Below, piece after piece: positions 38,201 through 50,800 of a DNA stretch of 64,000 nucleotides. The translations under genes were made by a program, and so were the position numbers. The notes under the pieces were generated by a model. It did not search any database. It was not told where the DNA came from and was given only the letters and a program-made list of their open reading frames with translations. Position 1 is the stretch's first letter; every line of letters starts with the position of its first letter. Source of the DNA: Glandiceps talaboti (Eukaryota; Hemichordata; Enteropneusta; Spengelidae); the NCBI RefSeq assembly GCF_964340395.1, contig NC_135549.1, positions 17,217,842-17,281,841 on the forward strand. Direction: 5' to 3'.

Positions 38201-38414
38201 ATGATTACAGTAATACAGATTCGATGTGAACCTCCAACATTACAGACGACACAAACTGTGTGACAATAAACAGGAAGCCCTACTTACCTAGTCTGACTTG
38301 TACATGTGATGATGCCACATTGCTGCCGTACATAAAGTCGTCCACGATCGACTGTGGTTGTCCACTAAGTGGCGTTTGTGTCGGATCCATTTTCCGAGTT
38401 GAACTGGTGGCCAT
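32726..38414 (-). CDS. TMBIM4: TMBIM4 / Lifeguard 4 (BI-1 family membrane protein), complete, 5 exons
   Basis: TMBIM4 (GAAP, Lifeguard 4) is a Golgi/ER multi-pass protein of the Bax-inhibitor-1 family that modulates calcium stores and protects against apoptosis. Exons: 38414-38288, 36990-36882, 35666-35561, 34899-34748, 32981-32726. Phases agree and give 249 aa (human 238). A short hydrophilic N terminus (1-43) with the conserved [11 protein letters not shown] is followed by FLRKVYSIL and about seven membrane segments. The signature [20 protein letters not shown] starts at residue 200. Asp207 and Asp230 sit where the bacterial homologue YetJ has its pH-sensing pair. The C terminus is ELNKKN. 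The call rests on extended near-identity with vertebrate TMBIM4, including YTLQSK-DFS and HKLSPEEY. It converges with SHQ1 and is downstream of CRELD on the same strand. Confidence 0.97.
33240..33345. mobile_element. Family C repeat fragment
   Basis: GAATACATAAAAAA, GTCGGCAGTGAAAAGCTAGG and GGTCGGGTAACCGGAACCAA match the right part of 50125-50467. It lies in the last TMBIM4 intron. Confidence 0.6.
34171..34187. repeat. Poly-G tract (17 G)
   Basis: An uninterrupted run of 17 G in the last TMBIM4 intron. Its length may be unreliable in sequencing. Confidence 0.95.
34624..34703. repeat. (CA)n microsatellite, about 80 bp
   Basis: CA repeats with a few CG interruptions at the left end, about 45 bp past the donor side of TMBIM4 exon 4 (in the last intron). 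Confidence 0.97.
35155..35280. repeat. (ACC)n/(ACT)n triplet array
   Basis: A CCA tract passes into a long CTA tract with few interruptions. The poly-Val open frame on the minus strand is an artefact. Confidence 0.97.
35840..36075. repeat. Minisatellite, about 56-bp units
   Basis: About four units of AGACTACCAAATTAGTAGTA followed by GTCCAGGACACATAGACTAC, in the TMBIM4 intron between exons 2 and 3. Confidence 0.9.
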
Positions 38415-38419
38415 TTTTT

Positions 38420-38760
38420 TTCAGATATGTATTTCTTCTGCACTGGCAAAAAATGACAATGGCCTTACTCTCCACTAAGATTCTACGTTAGATGAAAGAA
38501 GGTGAGTTCACGATGTAGTTGCACCAATCCTCGCTTTCTATTTGTGAGTACACGTCTTATACTAATTGCTACCGTTCGCTGTTAGGACGTCCCTTACTCC
38601 AGACTAGTCAATGGGTATATTTTGCGTTCAAGCTGTCGTTTGATGACGTCATGCTCATACGGAATGTTGCCCTCCACAGAGGGCGCACCAGGAGGCGATA
38701 TTCGTGGTGCCATCACGGGGATGCCTCTCATACTAGATAGTCTGATCGCACCATGGATGT
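38420..38760 (-). promoter_or_regulatory. TMBIM4 promoter region with a perfect CRE
   Basis: The DNA upstream of the TMBIM4 start codon is richer in CpG than its surroundings and contains a perfect TGACGTCA at 38644-38651, about 230 bp from the ATG. The start site itself cannot be read from sequence. Confidence 0.5.
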
Positions 38761-38956
38761 ATTAGTGAGACAAAGGACCAAAGGAATTATTCTCTCGTAA
38801 ATCACTAAACATGTTTGCCCTCACTTCTTATAATTATTGAGAAGTTATTTGTGAGTTAGTAATCTGCAATCAATTTTGTCTTCTAGTCAATTTCCTAGTA
38901 TTTTTCTGCAAATATGATTGTTATTTTAATGTGTTGTAAAGTTTCATCATATAGGA

Positions 38957-39169
38957 ATCCAATCTGATTAAAATCTGATGTGGTAAAAGCGGCTAGATGC
39001 ATTTACTTACCTCTATATGTACATCATTTTGTGTCGTTTGTTTTCTTCCGAGTGATTGCTGCCTTCCAGCGATTACTCAGAACAAAACAAACGTCACAAC
39101 ATGATGGAAATAGAGGTAAATAAAGACATCTAGCCGCTTTTACACCATCGGATTTTAATCAGATTGGTA
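38957..39169. mobile_element. Foldback MITE, about 213 bp
   Basis: The halves are inverted copies: CCAATCTGATTAAAATCTGA on the left pairs with GATTTTAATCAGATTGG on the right, and AAAAGCGGCTAGATG pairs with CATCTAGCCGCTTTT. TAGGA occurs at both edges (38952-38956 and 39168-39172), a possible target duplication. It lies between TMBIM4 and CRELD. Confidence 0.8.
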
Positions 39170-39539
39170 GGAGTCATACCAAATGAGTGTCACCACTGCA
39201 CTAATGATGATGATGCTTTAACATTCGCAAACCTTGAAAATAAATCATGGGTATTTTAAACACTTCTGGAATGGGAAGTACTAGCATTACACAGAGACTT
39301 GCTTCTTCATGACATTGTTCATGTCAGATAGCCAAGTCCCAGGGCTTTCAGAGAGGACTCATCAATGCCAGTGTTAAAGGAGAAAGAACAGTGGGATTTA
39401 TATTCAAGGTGTAGAAAAATTTGGTGCCTTTAATGTACTTTCTATGTGAATAAAAAGAAGTCAAAGAAATTGCTTGGACAGAGAAATTAGGGAAATGCAT
39501 TTTTTTTTAAAGAACAGCCAAGTAATTAAAGACTTCCAA

Positions 39540-39960
39540 TAAGCATGCAGGTTCCATCGTGTCTCAAACCCAGGCAATACCAGTACTGCAGATGATTATG
39601 CATGCTAGCAGCCAAACAACATGTTTTCATAAAATACATAGGCTAAAATGAACTTGAAAAATAGTGATAGGCATTATGGGAACAGGGAAGCAAGACCATT
39701 GCAGCTTCTCATTCATGTCTCAAAACCAGGCAATAACACTGGTTAAAGCATAGTGCATCTTTCATGAAGTGGTCCAGTACTGCAGAAAAATTATGCATGC
39801 AACCAGCAAAACATGTGTCATTAAAATACATAGATCCCCCTTAATGAAGGCAACAAATAAACTTTGACCTTCTGAGAATGACAGTGATAGGCATTATGGG
39901 AAGCAAGATCATTCTCATTTAACTTGGTCATAAAGTTCAACTCAATTTTTATGCACAACA
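39540..39960. repeat. Degenerate duplication
   Basis: Two loose copies share CATTCATGTCTCAAAACCAGG-type sequence, GTGATAGGCATTATGGGAA and CAGTACTGCAGA...TTATGCATGC. They are non-coding, between the TMBIM4 promoter and the CRELD 3' end. Confidence 0.6.
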
Positions 39961-39980
39961 CTGATGACATTTCAGTATGT

Positions 39981-39990
39981 TTTATTTATT
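39981..39990 (-). terminator. Candidate poly(A) signals for the soluble CRELD isoform
   Basis: Two overlapping AATAAA words on the minus strand, about 1 kb past the HKEL stop. None closer was found, so the 3' UTR would be about 1 kb. This is inference. Confidence 0.3.
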
Positions 39991-40968
39991 AGATCTCTCT
40001 TTATTTCTTCATTTAAAGTCAGGATAAAATAGTCAAGAACCATGGACTTTAATATTTTTGGAAAGGAGTTCACAGAGGGTCAAAGGTCATAGTTCAAATC
40101 GTGATGATTACCAGTCATTTCCATGTGATTTGAAGTACTGAGAAATAAGGTAATCTTTCTGTAGAGTGTAAAATAAAGAAACTCAAGAAGTGTTACTTTT
40201 CTGATACTATACAGCATCAATTGGGATTTGCTTCCAAGAAATTTTTTGTGACTGTGAGTAGAAATTTCATTTGATACAGTATCAATTGTTCATAGATCAT
40301 CTCATGTCAACTTTTACACTCATTGCTATGGTTGTTTTCTATGGACCAGGGTTGAGTCAATACACAAATCATACAAAAACACAAAATTCAAAATGATATT
40401 TTCCGGTCTTCTAAAATGAAAATATATGTAGCATGAGTGGGATAACAAAGATGAATGAAGTACAGAGAGTGTGAAGATTTAATATCGTTGTTGCAAGGTA
40501 ACTGCCATCAAATCATATCTTTACTATAAAGCAATGATGTCATACCACTTAGCCTTCAATATTGACTTTGATATCCAAAACTGTCCTGAGAGAATAACTG
40601 GGTTATCTTTAAAGTTTGACAAGTATCAGTTTAATGTAAAATGTATGAGAAACGACTAAAATATGGATTTGAATGATAAGAAATACAGAATTAGGTGTGT
40701 ACATTTCAACAAACAATACTGCATCTCCACAGAAACGTACAACAGGTGTATTTCAACAAACAATAGTGCACCTTTACAGAAACGTACACCAGGTGTCAAT
40801 TTCATGAGTTGTGACAAGAGGATAAACTGATGAAAACAAAACAATGTCATGTCATAGAAAAAAAAATGTACATGTCGGAAAGTAAATCAAAAGTTAACAA
40901 GTACAATAAATAAAACAAAACATAGCAAGTCATGTATTAAACAGTAAAGAAAATATTCCAAGTCAGTG

Positions 40969-41225
40969 TCATAATTCTTTATGGATATCATCTAAATGAA
41001 TGTTATGCTCATTAATTTTTAATTTTTCATCATCCAATGGTATGTCACTGTTAACATTCTGTGCATTTTCATTTATGTTATCATTCCCATTGGACCCTCC
41101 TTCCACCCCTCCACCATCGACAACCTCATGTGCATCCTTAGCCCCTCCATCCTCATTGTTGTCATGACTACCAACATCACCCTCGACAACATCAACATCA
41201 TCATCACTGGACTGTCCACTGACAT
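40969..41225 (-). CDS. Alternative last exon of CRELD: acidic soluble tail ending HKEL
   Basis: On the minus strand a good acceptor (CTTTCTTGACAG) opens 84 codons plus the two bases needed to complete a split codon. CRELD exon 11 (45688-45554) ends in the phase that needs exactly two bases, so it can splice here instead of to the membrane exon at 45005. The joined tail begins YVSGQSSDDDVDVVEG, is rich in Asp, Glu, Asn and Gly, has no hydrophobic segment, and ends LDDIHKEL then stop. HKEL resembles KDEL-type retrieval signals, and human CRELD2 ends REDL. With this exon the protein is 459 aa (427 without the 96-nt exon). Support is sequence only; no transcript was available. Confidence 0.75.
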
Positions 41226-41249
41226 CTGTCAAGAAAGAGGCATACAATT

Positions 41250-43350
41250 ATTACATTCACATGCTTATGACCAATGGGAAAAATTATTTACAAATCTCAA
41301 AGAAAAGAAAAATGCAGACGACATAGTCATATTTTCAAAAATTTACATTTTTTATAGATCTTGCAAAAATTAGCTCAAAATTCTCAATTCATCTTGCAAA
41401 AAATGAGTGAAACTTTGAAAAAACCTTGTAAAAAGGGCCACACAATTGTTTTACTCAGACAAACTAGACCACTCTAGTGATAAGAAGCAGTGTCTCCCTC
41501 ATGTATCCTATCAGTTACAACAGTTTCACTACACGAATTGAAAACCATCCACACCTCAATACATTCAGCTCATAAATCATTCCTGACAGCCAACCTAATC
41601 TTTTCCTTGATTAATGCCAGTTGTCCAGTGCTAGGTAGCTTTTTGTTAATAATATGTGGGTACTTATCATATCTAGATTATTTCCCAGCAAGCCACCATG
41701 GCACTATGTTGTTAACATACAACCAACATAAATTATCGCACCTCTTCACACCTTTCTCATCCTTTTTGCTCTGTCACACCTTATGACATCTTTCTCACCA
41801 CTTTTGCTCTCAGTCACACCTTAATACCAGTTACGTTTTCTCTCCCAATTTAACCTTGTCATTTCCACTTTGCATCTGAGGAAGACCTACTGTCTTCAGC
41901 AGCTCATACCATTCAAAATCAAGTTAATTTAGAATCATTTTTCATCAAAACTCAGGATTAGCATGTGCACATTTCCATACTCATTAATTATTGACTAATA
42001 TTCACTATGCAAATATACAGCCAACTAATAATTTCTCCTTTGAACAGTAACAGGGTTATTTTCCATCTTAAGTGCCCCGGAGAGCAAACGTATAATATGC
42101 TCCGAAATGCTGGCTCACGCAAGAAGAAAGTCAGAGGCACTAACAAGAAACCCTTTGGTATCGAAAATAGTCACATGAGACAAAAGAGTATCTTGACAGG
42201 AATCCAAACTACAAATACTACAGGCCATTTCCCCTCACATCTGATGTAAGCATTCTAAATGCACTGCTTCTGCCAATGATAGTGCAAAGAAAAGAAGAAA
42301 GCAAGAGACAAGAAAATACCATAGCAACAGTTGCCATGGTGATATCCTACTCTGAAAGAGTAGAAAAGATGCAATGATGGAGGAAAGATAGAAGTAAAGA
42401 AGTATGAAACCATAAAAGGGTTTGACTTTCCTGACATTTACAGACTTTTCAAAGAAAAACAAACAGAGAACCCAACAACATGCATCTCTTTAAATTACTT
42501 TTTACATATCGTTACTGATTTTAGTAAACAACATGAAATAAATTAACACTTTGTCATAAATATTACACATATACTTAGAAATCATGTATTTCAATCAATA
42601 TTTTAACACATGTATGTACCTAGAACACAGATTACAAGAGCTATTGTTTAAAAAAACAAATCTTTAGTAGAAAGTAGGAGTAATTCATTTAAAAGATCCA
42701 GTAAAGAACATCAAACGATAGATTTACCAGGTTAGAAGTCCAAATAATACACAATTGACTGAGTTATCGAAATCATTACTATATAAATATCAAAAGCTGT
42801 CTCTATTGTAATTTTTCTACTATTGGTCAGCTAATAACCAATAACATACACCGTACAGTGCACCTGTGTTTTGAAACTTGGGGAGCCAATGAATTGCTAG
42901 GAGTTGTTTACTTGGTTTGTCGTCGTTCTTTCTTTCATAACTGAAAACACTGAATCACTTCTTGCAAACTTCTAAAACATTTTGACGTCAGTATCGAAAT
43001 TGTGCTGATTGGGGAAAAGCTGAGCAGTTTTATTATGATCTGATGAACTTGAAATAACTGACAGTAAAATTTTCTTGGTGCACTCAACTTGTCGTAAACT
43101 CTACAGAAGTTGTAGATCGGGAAAGCTTTAGTTATCATAAGTGCAGGTTTTGAAATGAGACACACACATAATGATATGATTTGAGAGAAAAAGCATGAAA
43201 CCCAGTAAAAATAAGCCATAAATCTATGAACACACACAATAGATACAACTTTGGTTTAGGAAGGACAACAAATCTAGATATATAGAGATATCTTTGTTAC
43301 GTAACGACATTTTATTGCTATTTGCCACTTAAAATGACCCTGTTTGAATT
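41250..43350. other. CRELD 3' intron, no gene seen
   Basis: The DNA between the soluble-tail exon and the minisatellite has only short open frames without family signatures. A plus-strand frame at 42007-42249 contains a basic stretch (RKKKVRGTNKKPFG) but has no splice context or match. Confidence 0.4.
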
Positions 43351-43369
43351 TCTAAATAAATATCAAGGG

Positions 43370-44200
43370 ACTGTAATTCAATAAGAGTGACTCTACCCTG
43401 ACTGAATTACCACAGCACTGAATCAGTACAGGACTGTAATTCAACAGCAGTGACTCTACCAAGACTGAATTACCACAGCACTGAATCAGTACAGGACTGT
43501 AATTCAACAGCAATGATTCTACCCTGACTGAATTACCACAGCACTGAATCAGTATAGGACTGTAATTCAACAGCAATGATTCTACCCTGACTGAATTACC
43601 ACAGCACTGAATCAGTACAGGGTTGTAATTCAACAGCAATGATTCTACCCTGACTGAATTACCACAGCACTGAATCAGTACAGGACTGTAATTCAACACC
43701 AGTGACTCTACCCTGACTGAATTACCACAGCACTGAATCAGTACAGGACTGTAATTCAACAGCAGTGACTCTACCCTGACTGAATTACCACAGCACTGAA
43801 TCAGTACAGGACTGTAATTCAACAGCAGTGATTCTACCCTGACTGAATTACCACAGCACTGAATCAGTATAGGACTGTAATTCAACAGCAATGATTCTAC
43901 CCTGACTGAATTACCACAGCACTGAATCAGTACAGGGTTGTAATTCAACAGCAATGATTCTACCCTGACTGAATTACCACAGCACTGAATCAGTACAGGA
44001 CTGTAATTCAATAAAAGTTACTCTAATACCCTGGCTGAATTACTACAGCATTCTTTTAGTATGTGCAGGACTGTAATTCAACAGCAGTGCCATTACCCTG
44101 GCTGAATTACAGCAGCACTGCATCGATGTGCGCAGGATTGTAATTCAAAAGCAGTGACTATACCCCGGCTAAATTACAACAGCACTGCATCATTGTGTGC
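43370..44200. repeat. 60-bp minisatellite with a continuous open frame
   Basis: About 11 well-kept units of 60 bp (GGACTGTAATTCAACAGCAG, then TGACTCTACCCTGACTGAAT, then TACCACAGCACTGAATCAGT) are followed by three decayed ones to 44200. Because 60 is divisible by three, the minus strand stays open for 219 codons as 20-residue repeats (LIQCCGNSVRVESLLLNY). It is in the intron between the two alternative CRELD 3' exons. No evidence supports translation. Confidence 0.95.
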
Positions 44201-44725
44201 ACAACTGTCTGTACAGGACTGTACTGGTACTTCATTATCGTAACATTCACTTTTAGTTTATTAGAAACAGTACTGTACTTGCTTTATCATAGACAAGGCT
44301 TTCAATAAACATTACTTCTATCTGCCTGTACTACTGATTTGTATTCAATTTTAGATGTTTGCACCTATCTACACTTCTGATTTGTCACGTTTCTCGTCAC
44401 AAATTTTTGTCATGCAGAATAGTAAACCGGGACAAAATGTTTGCCAAAACCATGCTCCTAGCTTTTCTGTAATATTATTCTATTCACATGGCATTTCCAA
44501 ACAAGTCTGTAGTAGGCTGCAGATTTATGCAGGTGAAATGACAATTCTATGGAAACTGTGTAATTTACCAATGGTAAGAAAGTAATTCAACAAAAATTCT
44601 GAGAATTAAATCATTTGAGTAGGGTAACACAATAATTTTTTCAACAAGAAGCCTCGATGGAAGAATTTGTAATGAATATAAACCATAATTTAACCGAAAA
44701 TTTCCTTCCAGAGAAGAATGTCAAG

Positions 44726-44731
44726 TTTATT
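44726..44731 (-). terminator. Candidate poly(A) signal for the membrane CRELD isoform
   Basis: AATAAA on the minus strand, 81 bp past the membrane-isoform stop, close enough to end that transcript before the downstream HKEL exon. Confidence 0.5.
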
Positions 44732-44811
44732 TACGATGTAAAAAAAATAATCCATTTTTGAATATCAACTAAATTTTGACATCTTTCACCCACAGACCAA
44801 AGGGGTATCTG

Positions 44812-47800
44812 TTAAAGAGGTTTGTCTGATAATCGGTAAATATAAAGTCCACCCAACATCAAACCAAACACTACGGCTCCTAACGGACTTCCTCTGGCCG
44901 CAAACAGTGAGACCAAAAATATGACTCCATACGCTATATAGCGAAGTGGATCACCTTGATTGCTTTTTTCTTCATCAGCTTCAGCAGCCCTTTTCAATTC
45001 TTCAACTGTAACAAGAGACAGAGAGAGAATATCCTGACTACCTGGCTAATGGTAAACAAACCTTGTAATGCTGACATTTTATTTTGGTGGCAGAAAGATA
45101 TTAGATGTTATACGAAAGACAAAACAACAAATCAAATTATTAGAGAGAAGGAATACCAGAATCCAAACTGTAAAGGTTACCAGGGATGTTCATAAGGACC
45201 GATAGACTGCAAAAACAACTACCTACGCCGTAATTTCCTGCCAGCTACATTTTTAGGATCTTGTGTTAAAACATTCTTTGTTTCAACCAATATATATAAT
45301 TGTTGGGCATATTCATGGGTCTACCTCGTTGGTTTTTTTAATGTCTATTTTTCCAGTTTTATCTGCTACTTTTAAAATTAGCTACATCTCTTGTTACAGA
45401 GGTAAGTCATCAATGATAACATTCACACTACACTGGATACTTGACTTGGCAAGCATTCTCTCCACACAGCCTGTGGACCTGATAGCTACTTTAAATCTTA
45501 CTATGTTTGTTCATACCTCTATATCTAGATAGAGAAACTATAATGTTACTTACATACTTCTTGCTCGATGCATTCTTCACCATACCGTTTATAACCTTCC
45601 TGACAATCACAATGATAACTGCCAATGTCATTATAACATGACATATTGCTGTCACATTCAATGCCTAGTTCCTCACATTCATTGATATCTACAGAAACAA
45701 CAAAGAAATAATTTATACTATCTCCCATCAACTTAACCAGCCACTGTGTGACAATGACCTTACAACGACATTAAAGTGACCTTACAATGACCCTACAATG
45801 ACCTTACATTACCCAACACTGACCCCACATTTGAATGTCAAAAAGCACAGGCTATAACATTTTCTATTCTACTACAGCAAACCTTCATTGATAATATTTC
45901 AACTCCAACAAAGAACCCCTCAGAAAGTCAACACAACTTTACAGATACCACTATCAAAATCTGGAACTCTTTTTTTTTCATCTTTTATATTTTGTTACTT
46001 TCATCATGTATGTAATCTATCTTGTTCACTCTGTCGTGGAATAAATCTCAATTTTTAATCAAATTCTTTGTTCATGGCACCAAGTTAAAATTAACACAAA
46101 TGCAACATACTACTATTTCCATGGCTAAATCTTGACCAGTAAAGATTTCACCAATAGACACATAAGTTTGACTACTTGTCAGTACTTACCTTCACATTTA
46201 CCTTCCTTCATGTGAAAGCCAGTCTTACATTTAACACATTTATCAGGTCCATCCCCTAGACATGCATCACAAGCTGGGTCGCATTCTTTACATGTATGTG
46301 AACCAAGTGTATTGGTACAGAATTGATTCGCATCACATGGAGGGTCTTCTGTATCTGCACATTCATCAATATCTGTCAAATACAGGATGTTATACATCTC
46401 ACAAAATGATTCCACTGTACATCGTGTATTTTACATTGTTCTGATTCACCACAAGGGTTCAAATCTTGTGAAAAAAAAACATGCAATCCTATTCAAGGTA
46501 TGTATTATCATATAGCAAAATTTTTTTTTCAATTTGTTGATCTTGTATTGATTATTTAATGTGTTATGTAACTGGCAGACTACAAGATACATTGTGTTGT
46601 TCAGCCCTAACCTGGCATCTCAAGTCACACTTGTGTGAGTGAGTGAGTGAGTCACTGCTAGTAGATAAGACGGCATGATACTATATCTTACAGACTATTA
46701 GCAAATGGAATATAGAAAATAAACTCATCCATGATTTGTTCTCAAAATACCCCTTATGTAACTCATTTATAACATGTACTGAAAAGGCCCCACAGGCCAT
46801 TCATATTTCTATCATCTGAACATGGAAAGGTATTTATCACACGGCTACACTCCGTCCACCAATCAGGGTACAGGATTGCCGTAGATTATAAGCCATAACC
46901 CACTCTTCACTAGTGCCACCTGACAGACTTGGAATACATGCAAATTCTATTGTTATCGCCGTGGTGATAAGTAAGATAATGAACTCGTTTGGTTGATTAT
47001 GCGTCAAACACTCGGGGCTACGCCCCCTCGTGTTATAACGCATAATCAACCAAACTCGTTCATTATCTATCACTTATGAGTACATTTTTAGTAAAAAGCA
47101 AACGGGAATCCCCTACTTTAAAATTCAGTTCGTAAAATTACCTCTACAGCCTTCTTCCTCAGCTTCTTCCCAGCCATCACCACACTCATCACAGTCTTTA
47201 GGTAATGGTCCCCAGCATGTACTTGCACAGGCTTTATGACATCCTGAAGATTTACATAGAGGTAAAATACACTGTCAGTAATTATACAATGCCTACATGA
47301 AGTGAGGTTACATACAGCTGACAAGTTCCTAGTCTAGAGGCTATCTGTGGCTTCCAATCTGTGATGAGAGATGTTGAGATTCAAAGTCATGGATAGCCTC
47401 TAGACTAGGTAGTTCTTAGACACAAAATTACAGTTTTATGACACTGGCTGCATTATATAGGATATGAAATTAATTTCCCTAAATGATGGAAAGTTCCTGG
47501 AACTTCAAAATAATATAGTAATGTTTTTTGATAACACAACCAACTTACTATTGTTCATGTCTACATTTCAGCAACAAGACTGTTGCCTTCCTCTGAACAA
47601 ACTGATGATGATTACTGTTCACCACTAGATGGCAGTGTTGTGAATAAATTGATCTAAATACTGTTTTTTTGTGTCATTTCGTTTTAAATAACATATTGAT
47701 ATATTCACTAGATAATTCATTTATAGGTGCTACTTAACATGGTATGTGCCTCAGAAATAAAAGTCTTTGAACTTTTGCTGTTACTTTTTGCCAAGAAAAC

Positions 47801-50800
47801 TCAAACCCATCCTCAGTTAATATCAAGAAATGAAATCACAGGTTACCATACAGCTAAGTTAAAATGTAGGTGACTTACTTAAACAGATGACATGTGTATT
47901 ATTTTTAGATTCTTCAAAATATCCATCTTTGCAGTCTTCACAGATTACGCCTTTGTATCCATCAGCACATTTACATTTTCCTGTTCCTCCACGAGTTCCT
48001 TCCCCCTGTGGTGTATGTAGGAACCTAACTATTATGATCACGTCAGGGACCAATCAAATTCCTACATTTACTCTGCAGATACTGTTTTACTGTGTGATGG
48101 TCCAATCAAATTGCTAATGGGGTATATCTAATATGCAGATGATTTTCAACTGAGCAATGGTCCAATCAAACGTCTATATTTAGAATCACATACATGTATA
48201 TCAATCATTTCTATCCTGACAAGGTTTTGAAATCCACACCTTATTTTTTTACCAACTGTCAACTAATCAAATATACAAATGATGTAAAATGTCATATCTG
48301 CAATAAAACTTTCCTCAATTTTAGTTCGTCGACTTAGACATGTTGATATCTGATCTGCATCAATCATGTCAAACTTACTGTTAACCATCTAAAAATATGT
48401 AGTTATGTACAAACTCCAATTAGAGACATCCTACTTTTGCATTAAGCAATAGAGCGCCACCACTGGCCAGAGTGTAGACACCAGTATACAAAATTTTATG
48501 ATGATGAACATTAACACAATGACTTAGACTATCAAAATAAACAAAAGAAAAAAGACAAAATGCTACTTACACTACATTTTCCATTTCCCATACAAGGCCT
48601 CTCGATTCCACCAGGACATTCTGTAAACCCCAAAACAGAACAAAAACAAGTACAAATCTAGCCATTTCATTTACAGCCCTGATAGACAAGTAGAACTATA
48701 GAGGCAATCTTGTAGTAAAGCAAATAAATTGTCAATAACTATAGAGAGTAAACATATATGTCATAAAATATTATCTGGATCTCAGTGAGAAGGAAATATT
48801 ATCATGGTTGTGAGGACTCGGTTATCAGTCAGCAATTTCTACTGGCTGAAAATACTGTTTACAAATTGACTATGTTCAAAAGGATATGTACTAGTCCTAG
48901 GCTTCTGAAATAATACATTTTTATACTTAATATGAATGCTATAACTGAGTTTGGCCAGCAGTGGAATAGGTTTACTTGTGTGTTATAGGTTGCATTAATT
49001 GGTATGGTTACATGCCTTGACATGCAAACTGACTTCTGGAAACACATCTCGTTTGACATATTTTTATAAACATGTTTGTGATAGATAGTGACTATAAAAA
49101 TAGAAAATGGGAATATGTGTCTATTTACAGCCAAATTTTAATGATAACGTACCCAACAGTACCGAGTAATACTTAACAAACTACAGGGTGTGTGTTTTAA
49201 ATTTATATTTCAACATTTTCTAAAAGATAATTCCATCAAATTAACAATAAACAGTACATACCTTTACACTCTGGACCATATGTATTATTAGGACAGCAAA
49301 CTAAAGAGAGAAAAACAAAACAATATTTCATGAGTATAAAATTGTACTAGACGTCACATGATAGCTAAAAAGTTAGAAGGTGCCAATCATTAAATAAACT
49401 CAGTAAGATATCTCATGTTGTACTGCCCTCACCAGCCTGCTCTAGTCATGAAAGGGGTTGACTGACGTGTGAGGCGCACAGTGTCACAGCGTACCTTACA
49501 GACTAATCATTAAAATACCATTTTTCAAATCCTACACGTAATCACAAAATACTTGCAGTATACAAGTAAATGATGTTTCCAAGGTTACATACATACTGAA
49601 CTTCATAATTTCATATTCATGAATGTAAGTTATAAAATTCATTAAAACAGCATTATTCATATCCTAGTTATCATATGGTTACATACATACTGGACTTCAT
49701 AAATTCATATTCATGAATGTAAGTTATATAAATTCATAAAAATAGCATTATTCATATCCTACAGTTATCATACAATACTTGTTCAAACAACTCTGTTATT
49801 TTATAATCAGATTAAAACCTATGATGTAGAGTGTACACACCTTTTATTTCTCCAATACAAAACCATTTATTTAAATCTTCATTTTCTTCCCTATGATCAT
49901 TCCACCATTCCTCTATCACCTCTTCATGTTCTTCAAACATTCTATGGCACTGCAAGGAAACCAACATAATACAAGCTAAACAAAAATAACTAAATTGTGA
50001 TTCGTAAAAAAGCAAAGGTTACTATAAATTAAATTTACAACATACTTTATTTAGCAGACATTAGTTGTCCCAAGCTACACTAAAGTTGGACTGTGATGTT
50101 TTATTATGTACATGCAATTCTCTAAGGCCCAAAAAAATTCTGTGGTTCCGATTTTGCTCAATTTTAGAATAGGTGAGGTAGGTAGATGTTTTGTCATGTG
50201 TGAGTGTCTAGTTCAGGTAGTCATGTTTTCCGTTGTTTTCCATATGGTCCCCGTGTTATTGGTTTCTTCCCATCAGATGTACAGCTATTACAGAATGGAA
50301 GAACAGTTTTATATTGTCTTTCATCAGTTTCCACATCCACTTTTTCTCAAATTTTCGCAATTTTATTTTATTTGTTCTTGAATACATAAAAAATAAGAGT
50401 TCAGAGTTGGCAGTGAAAAACTAGGTAGGGTCGGGTAACCGGAGCCAAACAATTTTTTTTTAGGCCTAACATCATAACTGAATTGTTACAAAAAGAAAAA
50501 AACTTGTGGCTCTTTTCTTTGTAACAATCATTTGAGAGTTACTGGGGTAAAAGGAGATATCAACATTTTTCACAAATCATGAGAAACATTTTTGACACAG
50601 AACATGCAAATTTGCTGATCACAAGTCACAAGAAATATATCCCAACCAATAATTTTATTTTGCGTGATCACAAATCATGAAAAGATAAAAAGTTTCAATC
50701 ACGGGTCACAGAAAATATTGTATCTCCTTTTGACATATGATAGAATATGTTGTAATGGTGTGTCTCACATTACATTTCATAATGGCAACTATTAGATCAA

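Noticed and set aside
43352-44011. 219-codon repetitive protein on the minus strand as a real gene
   Set aside because: The frame is explained by a 60-bp unit inside the CRELD 3' intron; decayed flanking units lose the frame. Kept only as a repeat and a low-rank observation.
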